A DNA stretch of 5,046 bases, from NCBI GenBank assembly GCA_017998475.1, contig JAGODA010000243.1, positions 1 through 5,046 on the forward strand. Direction: 5' to 3'. This stretch comes from Spirochaetota bacterium. Lineage in GTDB: Bacteria; Spirochaetota; UBA4802; UBA5368. Every line of letters begins with the position of its first letter. Positions within the stretch are counted from its first letter, which is position 1. Below the pieces are notes generated by a model, which was given only the letters and a program-made list of their open reading frames with translations, searched no databases and had not been told where the DNA came from. Positions 1-5,046 of this stretch are shown here, one piece after another. Both the position numbers and the translations under genes were made by a program.

Positions 1-1292
1 ACCTCCCCAACGGGCGGCGCGCCATCGAGCGCGGCCTGCGCGAGGGTAAGCTCGTCGGCGTCGTTTCGACCAACGCGCTCGAGCTCGGCATCGACATCGG
101 CATGCTCGACGCGGCCATCACCGTTGGCTATCCGGGGTCGATCTCCTCACTCTACCAGCAGCTCGGCCGCGCCGGGCGCCGGGGCAGGGCCTCGCTCGCC
201 GTGGTCATAGCCACCAGCTCGCCGCTCGACCAGTACATCGTGAACAACGCGGGCTTTCTCCTCGGATCGAATCCGGAAGGGGCCACCATCAACCCCGACA
301 ACCTGCTCATCCTGATGGACCACGTCAAGTGCGCCTCCTTCGAGCTCCCCTTCGAGGCGGACGAGCGCTTCGCGCGCCATCTGGCCACCACCACCGAAAT
401 GCTCGAATACCTCGAAGAGCGCGGCATCCTCAAGCGATCCGGCACGCGCTTTCACTGGATGAGCGACATCTACCCGGCGAACGAGATTTCACTGCGCACC
501 GCCGCGCACGAGAATTTCGTGATAGTGGACAACACCGACCACTCGAAAGTGATCGGCGAGATCGACTATTACTCGGCCCCCACGCTCATTCACGACGACG
601 CGATCTACCTTCACCAGGGACGACAGTACTACATCGACCGGCTCGACTGGGAGCGCCGCATGGCCCTCTGCCACGAGGTGGACTCGGACTACTATACCGA
701 CGCCGAAAGCAAAACCGACATCCACGTCCTCGAGAGCGCCGAATCACGCACGCTCTCCGGCGGCACCCTCTCCAGGGGCGAGATCAACGTGCGCAACAAG
801 GCCGTGATGTTCAAGAAGATCAAGTTCAACACGCACGAAAACCTGGGCTGGGGGAAGATACATCTGCCCGAACAGGAGATGCACACCTCATCGGCGTGGA
901 TCGACTTCGACGAGGAGCGGCTGGACGCCGTGGCCGGCAGGCCGCTCTCCGCCCGTCTTCTCTACTCCATCGCCTACATCCTGCGCAATATCGTACCGCT
1001 GTTCACCCTCTCAGATTACGGCGACATACACGTCGTCCACCAGACCCGCTCGAACTACAGCGGCCGGCCCGCCGTATTCCTGTATGACTCGGTGCCGGGC
1101 GGCGTCGGCATCACCGAGCGCGCCTTTTCGGTGATCGGCCTGGTGGCCTCGGAATGCGTCGGCGTCATCGAGCGCTGCGCCTGCTCGTCGGGATGTCCGG
1201 GCTGCGTGGGGCCCCTTCCCCCCGGCGACGACGACATCAAGGGCGCGGTGAAAAAGGCCCTCGTCGAGCTTCTGTATGAACCTCAGGGATAA
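1..1292 (+). CDS. mrfA: MrfA/YprA-type DNA repair helicase, C-terminal part (5' truncated)
   Basis: The reading frame is open from base 3 and enters from outside the window, so about 429 C-terminal residues are visible. The family is usually near 750 residues; Walker A and the DEAH box are missing to the left. Visible are superfamily 2 motif V (STNALELGID, bases 66-95) and motif VI (QQLGRAGRRG, 156-185), which close the second RecA domain. A DUF1998-type C-terminal region follows, with FLYDSVPGGVGITE near 1077-1118 and a cysteine cluster CxCx3CxxC (1176-1205), plus one more Cys at 1155. This matches the zinc-binding C-terminus of MrfA. B. subtilis MrfA is a 3'-to-5' DNA helicase acting with MrfB in repair of mitomycin C damage. 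The ATG at 102 is internal to motif V and is not the start. The TAA stop lies inside the next gene (17-base overlap), indicating an mrfAB operon. Family assignment is strong; the mitomycin role is inferred from homology. Confidence 0.9.
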   Translation, partial: LPNGRRAIERGLREGKLVGVVSTNALELGIDIGMLDAAITVGYPGSISSLYQQLGRAGRRGRASLAVVIATSSPLDQYIVNNAGFLLGSNPEGATINPDNLLILMDHVKCASFELPFEADERFARHLATTTEMLEYLEERGILKRSGTRFHWMSDIYPANEISLRTAAHENFVIVDNTDHSKVIGEIDYYSAPTLIHDDAIYLHQGRQYYIDRLDWERRMALCHEVDSDYYTDAESKTDIHVLESAESRTLSGGTLSRGEINVRNKAVMFKKIKFNTHENLGWGKIHLPEQEMHTSSAWIDFDEERLDAVAGRPLSARLLYSIAYILRNIVPLFTLSDYGDIHVVHQTRSNYSGRPAVFLYDSVPGGVGITERAFSVIGLVASECVGVIERCACSSGCPGCVGPLPPGDDDIKGAVKKALVELLYEPQG

Positions 1293-2508
1293 ACTCCGCA
1301 TCTACGAGCGTCCGCCCGCGGGCGCTCCACTCCCGGCGGCAGAAGAGCCGCTTCGTTCCATGGGCGGCGTAAGGATCGAAACCGAGCTCGGGCCGGTGTG
1401 GCGCTTCGATTCCGCCTTTCCCGTGGACGGTCGACGCGAAGCGGCGATCCGGGCAACGCTTCCGTCGTTTTTCCGTATCGCGGGTGGAGGCCCGGTGGAA
1501 CTCGAGGAGTTGCTCTTCTTCGACCTGGAAACGACCGGACTTTCGGGCGGGACCGGCACCTACGCCTTCCTCGTCGGAACGGGATATTTCCGCGACGGCT
1601 CCTTCCGCGTGGAGCAATACTTTATGGACGAGTATGCCCGCGAGCCGGCCATGCTGTCCCACCTGACCGGCATATTCCGCTCCGCTGGAGCGCTCGTCGC
1701 CTTCAACGGCCGGACCTTCGACATCCCTCTTATAAAAAACCGTTACCGCCTCAACCGCGTCCGCGGGTTCCCCGTCGATATTCCGGTCATCGATCTCCTG
1801 TATCCCTGCAGGCGGCTGTTCAGAAAGCTCCACGGAAGCTGTACGCTGAAATCGATGGAAGAGAATGTGCTCGGCCTGACGCGCGACGACGACATCCCGG
1901 GCTGGGAGATTCCCGACGTGTTCTTCTCGTTCCAGCGGCACGGGGACGCCGGGAGGCTCCCCCTGGTCATCGAGCACAACAGGATCGACGTGCATTCGAT
2001 GTTCGCGCTCATCGAGACCCTCGCGCGGATTTTCCACGCGCTCCACGAAAAGGACTACGCCTCTATCGACACGCGGCTGCTTTCCGGGATCGCTCATCAT
2101 CTCTACGCGACCGACCCGGCGCGCTTCCTCGAGATCACGGCCCTTATCCACGCGGAGCTTCACACCGACCGTCTGCTCTTCAAGAAATACTGCACCGCGC
2201 TCAAGCGCGCCGGCCTGATCGCGGACGCCCTCGCTTTCTGGCGCGCCGATCCGTCCATCTATTCGCTCGAGGAGCTCGCCAAGCACGCCGAACACCGGGA
2301 GCGTGATCTCGTGTCCGCGCTCTTGCACGCGCGCGCCGCCCGAGACCTCGCGAAGCGGGGGCTCTTTTCGAAAAACGGCGAGGCCCTGTCTTCCGACAGG
2401 GCCTCCTTCCACGCCCTTCGCTTCGACCGGCGCATCGACCGGCTCGAGGCGCGAATCGCCCGCGGAGCCGGCGCTATGCGAAATCTGGCTGGCCCGTGGC
2501 ACCCTTGA
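1276..2508 (+). CDS. mrfB: MrfB/YprB-type DnaQ-like 3'-5' exonuclease
   Basis: A 410-residue protein, close to the size of B. subtilis YprB (MrfB), the metal-dependent exonuclease partner of MrfA. The RNase H-like (DEDD) fold is readable: exo I FFDLETTGLSGGTGTY with D83 and E85; exo II VAFNGRTFDIPLIKNRY with N144 and D149; D173 in VIDLLYPCRR; exo III EHNRIDVHSM with H234 and D238. The His-to-Asp spacing is Hx3D rather than the common DEDDh Hx4D. Residues ~245-395 are helical-looking and Ala/Leu/Arg-rich, compatible with the C-terminal TPR-like part of the family. The ATG at 1276 is 17 bases before the mrfA stop. Only a weak CGAG (1265-1268) precedes it, so translational coupling to mrfA is likely. 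The last ~11 codons overlap the 3' end of the opposing phosphofructokinase gene, and codons ~366-377 also encode that gene's terminator hairpin on the other strand. No terminator with a U-tract was seen for this strand. Confidence 0.9.
   Translation: MNLRDKLRIYERPPAGAPLPAAEEPLRSMGGVRIETELGPVWRFDSAFPVDGRREAAIRATLPSFFRIAGGGPVELEELLFFDLETTGLSGGTGTYAFLVGTGYFRDGSFRVEQYFMDEYAREPAMLSHLTGIFRSAGALVAFNGRTFDIPLIKNRYRLNRVRGFPVDIPVIDLLYPCRRLFRKLHGSCTLKSMEENVLGLTRDDDIPGWEIPDVFFSFQRHGDAGRLPLVIEHNRIDVHSMFALIETLARIFHALHEKDYASIDTRLLSGIAHHLYATDPARFLEITALIHAELHTDRLLFKKYCTALKRAGLIADALAFWRADPSIYSLEELAKHAEHRERDLVSALLHARAARDLAKRGLFSKNGEALSSDRASFHALRFDRRIDRLEARIARGAGAMRNLAGPWHP
2371..2405 (-). terminator. Intrinsic terminator of the phosphofructokinase gene, inside mrfB
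   Basis: On the - strand, GAGGCCCTGTC (2405-2395) and GACAGGGCCTC (2390-2380) form a perfect 11-bp stem closed by a GGAA (GNRA-type) tetraloop (2394-2391). GCCG (2379-2376) and five T (2375-2371) follow. It begins 68 bases past the phosphofructokinase TAG. The four bases between stem and T-run, and the short run, make it slightly non-canonical. On the + strand the stem is followed by CTTCCACG, so it should not terminate mrfAB transcripts in the same way. Confidence 0.75.
2463..2484. repeat. Direct repeat copy 1 flanking the phosphofructokinase gene
   Basis: CGGAGCCGGCG (2463-2473) is directly joined to CTATGCGAAAT (2474-2484). Both 11-base blocks recur in the same order and orientation at 3795-3820, where GGTG separates them. 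This copy holds the phosphofructokinase stop codon (CTA on +, 2474-2476) and codons ~396-403 of mrfB. No extension of the match was seen on either side. Confidence 0.7.
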
Positions 2509-3766
2509 CGATCGACCAGAGATAGCCGTCGGGCTCCACCTTCTTGCGTTTCTGGACCGCCAGGTGAAGCGGAATGAACGTGAAGTAATTGTTCCAGCGC
2601 CCCACCATCATGCCGGTCTTTCCCGCCATCGCTCCGTGCGCCGCGTTCTGGGCGAGCATTATGCAATAGACCGCGTCGTCGGGGGATGCCGGAACGCTTC
2701 GGATGGTGTAGCTCGGATCGATATACTTGAGATTCGCGTGAAAATCCATTTTTTTAAAATGCGCGTTGATCTCCTCACGCAGGAACACGCCTATATCCCC
2801 GTGCTTCACGTTGCCCGAGGCGTCGCGCGCCCTCTCGCCCTCGAAATACTCCTGCCCCGCTCCCTCGGCGACCAGGATCACCGCGTGCCGCTTGGCCTCG
2901 AGCCTTCGCCGCAGGTGGTCCAGAAGCCCTCCTTCGCCGTGCAGGCGGAAGGGAACCTCGGGGAGCAGCACGTAGTTCACCACATTCGAGGCGAGCGCCG
3001 TATAGGCGGCTATGAATCCCGAATCGCGCCCCATCACCCGCACCAGGCCGATGCCGTTGCGCGCGCCGCGCGCCTCCTCGTGCGCGGAAACCAGCACCTT
3101 GGTTGCCTCGGCCACCGCCGTCTCGAAACCGAACGTCCGATCGACATAGCTTATGTCGTTATCGATGGTTTTGGGAATGCCGACCACCGCGATTTTCAGG
3201 TTTCGGCGCGCGATCTCGTCACAGAGGTCCCTGGCCCCCCTGAGCGTGCCGTCTCCGCCGATGGTAAACAGCATCGATATGCCGTTCTGCTCGAGCGTGT
3301 CCACCATGGCCGGCACGCTCTGGTTGCCGCGCGATGAACCCAGCATGGTGCCGCCCTTCGCGTGAATCTCGTCGACCGTGTCCGGATGCAGTTGAAAGAA
3401 ACCGTGCCCGTACGAGGGAATCAGCCCCTCGTAACCGTAACGCACGCCGAGAATACTCTTCACGCCGTACTGGTAATACAGCTCCATCACCAGCGCCCTG
3501 ATAACGTTATTGAGACCCGGGCAGAGGCCTCCGCACGTTACGATCGCGGCCTTCGCCCCTTCCGGTTCGAAAAATATTTTTCTGCGCGGGCCCGCGTTCT
3601 CGAACGACGGGGCCCCTGCGCGTTCCCTGAACGATTTCTCCACCCTGCCGTATTCAACATCCACTATGACCCTCTCGCCCTCCTCGATAAACCGGCGGAC
3701 GGGAAGCGGCGAATCGACCCGGCATTCGCCGAGATTCGGCACAATGGTGTCCCTGTCGTCCAGCAT
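2474..3766 (-). CDS. pfkA: 6-phosphofructokinase, probably ATP-dependent (long type)
   Basis: This 430-residue protein phosphorylates fructose 6-phosphate to fructose 1,6-bisphosphate in cytoplasmic glycolysis. Motifs, counted from the chosen start, are: GGLCPGLN (79-86, phosphate-binding loop), RYGYEGL (109-115), GGTMLGSSRGNQ (138-149), GGDGT (170-174), PKTIDND (198-204, with D202 as the expected catalytic base), MGRDSG (245-250), LLPEVPF (267-273) and IDPSYTIRS (349-357). Gly173 with Lys199 is the combination found in ATP-using plant and trypanosome enzymes; PPi-dependent enzymes have Asp at the first site. The length exceeds the ~320 residues of the E. coli enzyme and fits the long group. 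I chose ATG 3766-3764 because AGGGGGG lies 9 bases upstream and the predicted promoter lies further upstream. The in-frame ATG at 3826 would add 20 unconvincing residues and has no spaced ribosome site. The gene converges on mrfB with a 35-base overlap and diverges from the gene at 3964. Confidence 0.92.
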   Translation of the reverse strand: MLDDRDTIVPNLGECRVDSPLPVRRFIEEGERVIVDVEYGRVEKSFRERAGAPSFENAGPRRKIFFEPEGAKAAIVTCGGLCPGLNNVIRALVMELYYQYGVKSILGVRYGYEGLIPSYGHGFFQLHPDTVDEIHAKGGTMLGSSRGNQSVPAMVDTLEQNGISMLFTIGGDGTLRGARDLCDEIARRNLKIAVVGIPKTIDNDISYVDRTFGFETAVAEATKVLVSAHEEARGARNGIGLVRVMGRDSGFIAAYTALASNVVNYVLLPEVPFRLHGEGGLLDHLRRRLEAKRHAVILVAEGAGQEYFEGERARDASGNVKHGDIGVFLREEINAHFKKMDFHANLKYIDPSYTIRSVPASPDDAVYCIMLAQNAAHGAMAGKTGMMVGRWNNYFTFIPLHLAVQKRKKVEPDGYLWSIVKGATGQPDFA

Positions 3767-3775
3767 CGTACGGTA

Positions 3776-3782
3776 CCCCCCT
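3776..3782 (-). promoter_or_regulatory. Ribosome binding site deciding the phosphofructokinase start
   Basis: The - strand reads AGGGGGG at 3782-3776, nine bases before ATG 3766-3764. It is one mismatch from AGGAGG and has normal spacing, and it favours this start over the upstream in-frame ATG at 3826. The six-G run is a homopolymer in which replication slippage would change the spacing. Confidence 0.55.
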
Positions 3783-3794
3783 GGTGATGTGTGC

Positions 3795-3820
3795 CGGAGC
3801 CGGCGGGTGCTATGCGAAAT
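3795..3820. repeat. Direct repeat copy 2 flanking the phosphofructokinase gene
   Basis: CGGAGCCGGCG (3795-3805), then GGTG (3806-3809), then CTATGCGAAAT (3810-3820). The two 11-base blocks are identical to those at 2463-2484, where the GGTG is absent. This copy lies in the intergenic region and overlaps the edge of the candidate -10 element and the likely 5' end of the phosphofructokinase transcript. Within it and one base beyond, GCCGG-AG-CCGGC (3793-3804) is also a short inverted repeat. Confidence 0.7.
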
Positions 3821-3846
3821 ATACATCTTCCGCGCGTCCCGGTCAC
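3818..3846 (-). promoter_or_regulatory. pfkA: Candidate sigma-70 promoter for phosphofructokinase
   Basis: On the - strand, GTGACC (3846-3841, 4/6 to TTGACA) and TATATT (3823-3818, 5/6 to TATAAT) are separated by 17 bases. Transcription would start near 3811 and leave a leader of about 45 bases before the ATG at 3766. Sequence match only. Confidence 0.4.
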
Positions 3847-3865
3847 ATATCTCTGCCCCAGAAAA

Positions 3866-3875
3866 AAAGATCTTT
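3866..3875. promoter_or_regulatory. 10-bp palindrome in the divergent intergenic region
   Basis: AAAGATCTTT is a perfect palindrome within an A/T-rich stretch (GAAAAAAAGATCTTTC, 3861-3876). It lies between the two candidate divergent promoters, about 20 bases upstream of the leftward -35 and 31 bases upstream of the rightward -35. It could be an operator, but a palindrome this short may be chance. Confidence 0.2.
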
Positions 3876-3905
3876 CAAGCACATTTCCCGCTTCACACAA
3901 ATGAA

Positions 3906-3934
3906 TTGATATTTTGCGCCGCGCTTTTCATTAT
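3906..3934 (+). promoter_or_regulatory. Candidate sigma-70 promoter for the HgdB-like gene
   Basis: TTGATA (3906-3911, 5/6 to consensus) and CATTAT (3929-3934, 4/6) are separated by 17 bases in a locally A/T-rich stretch. The start point would be near 3941, giving a very short leader of about 23 bases before ATG 3964. Sequence match only. Confidence 0.45.
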
Positions 3935-3936
3935 AC

Positions 3937-3953
3937 CCGCTGGAAGCCAGCGG
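3937..3953 (+). promoter_or_regulatory. 7-3-7 inverted repeat at the start point and ribosome binding site
   Basis: CCGCTGG (3937-3943), AAG, CCAGCGG (3947-3953) form a perfect 7-bp dyad. The right arm overlaps CGGAG (3951-3955), the only ribosome-binding-like sequence at usual distance from ATG 3964. Its position just after the candidate -10 suits an operator; as RNA it could hide the ribosome binding site if transcription starts upstream of the left arm. Function is not shown. Confidence 0.4.
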
Positions 3954-3963
3954 AGCCCGTGCG

Positions 3964-4965
3964 ATGAACGTGAATGAAAATACAGTCGGAATCACCTCGA
4001 CCGTGCCGGTGGAGATCCTCTACGCCGCGGGCAAAATTCCGCTCGACGTCAACAACGCGTTCATCACCTCCGGGGACCCCGCAGCGCTCGTACGACTCGC
4101 GAAGAAGGAGGGCTTCCCCGACACCACCTGCAGCTGGATCTGCGGACTCTACGGCGCCATACTCGAACGGGGTATCGGTACCGTGGTCGGGGTAACGGGC
4201 GGGGACTGCTCCGAGACCATCGCGCTCATGGAGGTCCTCTCGCTGCGCGGCGTGAACATCATCCCCTTCTCCTATCCCCACGGCCGCGACGCCGCCGCGC
4301 TTCGCGACGAAATCGACCGCTACGCCCGGCGCTTCGGGACAGACCTCCACCGTGCCGAAGACCAGAAGAATCGCCTCGACCGGGTCCGCGCGAGAATACA
4401 TCATCTGGACCGGCTTCTCTGGGAACAGGACAGGGCCTACGGAGGCGAGGTCCAGCTCGTACAGCTGGGCTCGAGCGACTTCGAGGGCGATCCCGACATG
4501 TACCTGGCGAACGTCGAAAAGAAGATACGAGAAGTCGAGGCGCGCGCGCCGATATCCACGGAACTGCGCCTGGGCTTCGTGGGGGTCCCTCCGATCATCG
4601 GCGACCTGTACGAGACGATCGAGCGCGACGGCGTGCGTATCGTCTTCAGCGAGGTCCAGCGCCAGTTCTCGCTTCCGGGAGGGGGGGATATCATCGAGGC
4701 ATACACGCGCTACACCTACCCGTACGGTATATTCGCGCGCGCCGGGGACATCGCGCTCGAAATCCAGCGGCGGAGGATCGACGGCATCATACATTACGTG
4801 CAGGCCTTCTGCTTCAGGGGCATCGAGGATATCGCCCTCAGGCGCGAGCTCGGCGTCCCCGTACTCACGCTTCAGGGCGACCTGCCCAGCCGCGTCACAG
4901 AAACCATGCGGCTTCGCATCGAGGCCTTCGTCGACATGCTCCGCAGGCGGAAGGAGCGGCGCTGA
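3964..4965 (+). CDS. 2-hydroxyacyl-CoA dehydratase/benzoyl-CoA reductase (HgdB/BcrC) superfamily protein
   Basis: A 333-residue cytoplasmic protein with no signal peptide or membrane segment. Its layout matches HgdB/BcrC-type subunits, which hold a [4Fe-4S] cluster and carry out ATP-primed, low-potential reductions. Seen are an N-terminal VPVEILYAAGKIPLDVN (14-30), equivalent to the family's P-E-(I/L)-x-x-A-x-G opening; TTCSWICGLYG with C56 and C60; GGDCSE with C82; and YVQAFCFRGIED with C283. C56, C82 and C283 stand where the family places its three cluster-binding cysteines; C60 is additional. Residues ~130-195 hold a charged, probably helical stretch before the second domain (LRLGFVGVPPIIGDLYE, 201-217). 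Classical enzymes have two such subunits plus an activase ATPase; neither is visible nearby. The start is supported by CGGAG 8 bases upstream. The stop overlaps the next start (TGATG), so the two are probably co-transcribed. Superfamily is confident; substrate is unknown. Confidence 0.8.
   Translation: MNVNENTVGITSTVPVEILYAAGKIPLDVNNAFITSGDPAALVRLAKKEGFPDTTCSWICGLYGAILERGIGTVVGVTGGDCSETIALMEVLSLRGVNIIPFSYPHGRDAAALRDEIDRYARRFGTDLHRAEDQKNRLDRVRARIHHLDRLLWEQDRAYGGEVQLVQLGSSDFEGDPDMYLANVEKKIREVEARAPISTELRLGFVGVPPIIGDLYETIERDGVRIVFSEVQRQFSLPGGGDIIEAYTRYTYPYGIFARAGDIALEIQRRRIDGIIHYVQAFCFRGIEDIALRRELGVPVLTLQGDLPSRVTETMRLRIEAFVDMLRRRKERR
4951..4956 (+). promoter_or_regulatory. Ribosome binding site for the last gene
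   Basis: AAGGAG lies 8 bases before ATG 4965-4967, inside the final codons of the preceding gene. It supports the start that overlaps the preceding TGA by one base. Confidence 0.6.
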
Positions 4966-5046
4966 TGGATCCCTACACCGACCTTGCCGTCTCCTACGAC
5001 CACATACTGAGCCACGTCGACTACGACCAGTGGTACCGCTATCTGC
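4965..5046 (+). CDS. Probable class I SAM-dependent methyltransferase, N-terminal fragment (3' truncated)
   Basis: Only 27 codons are visible before the window ends: MDPYTDLAVSYDHILSHVDY and then DQWYRYL. The pattern Y-x-x-(F/L)-A-x-x-Y-D-x-(I/L/M)-x5-Y-x-x-W opens many small bacterial class I methyltransferases, such as the YqeM-like group, just before the SAM-binding domain. The glycine-rich SAM motif lies beyond the edge, so the call rests on the N-terminus alone. ATG overlaps the upstream TGA by one base, with a good ribosome binding site. That suggests translational coupling to the HgdB-like gene, although no functional link is obvious. Confidence 0.6.
   Translation, partial: MDPYTDLAVSYDHILSHVDYDQWYRYL

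Noticed and set aside
1237..2502. 421-codon open frame on the - strand opposite mrfB
   Set aside because: It is the mirror of a GC-rich gene with clear exonuclease motifs. Its translation is rich in Arg, Glu and Gly without any recognisable domain.
2749..2755. Seven-A run on the phosphofructokinase coding strand as a programmed frameshift site
   Set aside because: The frame reads TTT AAA AAA ATG, not the classical X-XXY-YYZ phase. The zero frame continues through conserved motifs to a normal C-terminus, so it is only a possible slippage spot.
2303..3337. 344-codon open frame on the + strand opposite phosphofructokinase
   Set aside because: It is an antisense shadow: the - strand carries every phosphofructokinase motif, and the + translation shows no family features.
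3767..3826. Upstream in-frame ATG at 3826 as the phosphofructokinase start
   Set aside because: It would lie at or before the predicted transcription start and lacks a properly spaced ribosome site. The 20 added residues are encoded partly by the direct repeat.
3510..3977. 155-codon + strand open frame crossing the divergent intergenic region
   Set aside because: Most of it is antisense to the phosphofructokinase N-terminus; the rest runs through promoter-like A/T-rich DNA. Ser/Pro/Arg-rich composition and no motif.
4677..4687. G-rich tract (GGGAGGGGGGG) in the HgdB-like gene as a phase-variation tract or quadruplex
   Set aside because: A seven-G run within Pro-Gly-Gly-Gly codons of a GC-rich gene is short, lies mid-gene, and does not give four G-runs.
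3931..4794. 287-codon open frame on the - strand opposite the HgdB-like gene
   Set aside because: It is an antisense shadow of a gene with conserved cysteine motifs and a proper ribosome binding site.

Overview
The window is a GC-rich, densely coding bacterial segment. It holds the 3' end of a helicase gene, three complete genes and the first codons of a fifth. The source is probably an anaerobic or facultative bacterium. A spirochaete or a relative is my best guess, because the ~430-residue phosphofructokinase resembles the long type I associate with spirochaetes, and because a 2-hydroxyacyl-CoA dehydratase-type iron-sulfur protein is present. That assignment is inference from gene content, not proof.

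Left part (1-2508, + strand): the C-terminal half of an MrfA/YprA-type DNA helicase (DUF1998 family, C-terminal zinc-binding cysteines) overlaps by 17 bases with a complete MrfB/YprB-type DnaQ-like exonuclease. In Bacillus subtilis these two proteins form a helicase-nuclease pair for repair of mitomycin C-type DNA damage. The overlap implies the same coupled module here.

Middle part (2474-3766, - strand): a complete 6-phosphofructokinase gene runs tail-to-tail into mrfB, and the two coding regions share 35 bases. Its likely intrinsic terminator, a perfect 11-bp stem with a GGAA loop, then GCCG and five T, lies wholly inside the mrfB coding sequence. The phosphofructokinase gene is bracketed by an imperfect direct repeat: two 11-base blocks, adjacent in one copy and separated by 4 bases in the other. 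One copy contains the stop codon and the other lies at the predicted transcription start.

Right part (3767-5046): a ~200-bp divergent intergenic region carries candidate promoters for both strands, a 10-bp palindrome, and a 7-3-7 inverted repeat touching the ribosome binding site of the next gene. That + strand gene encodes a single-subunit-sized protein of the 2-hydroxyacyl-CoA dehydratase/benzoyl-CoA reductase (HgdB/BcrC) superfamily. Its stop codon overlaps the start of a gene whose first 27 codons look like a class I SAM-dependent methyltransferase.

No mobile element, CRISPR array or RNA gene was seen. The individual gene families are known. The unusual parts are the arrangement around the phosphofructokinase gene (flanking repeat, overlap, terminator inside a neighbour's gene) and the HgdB-like protein without visible partners.
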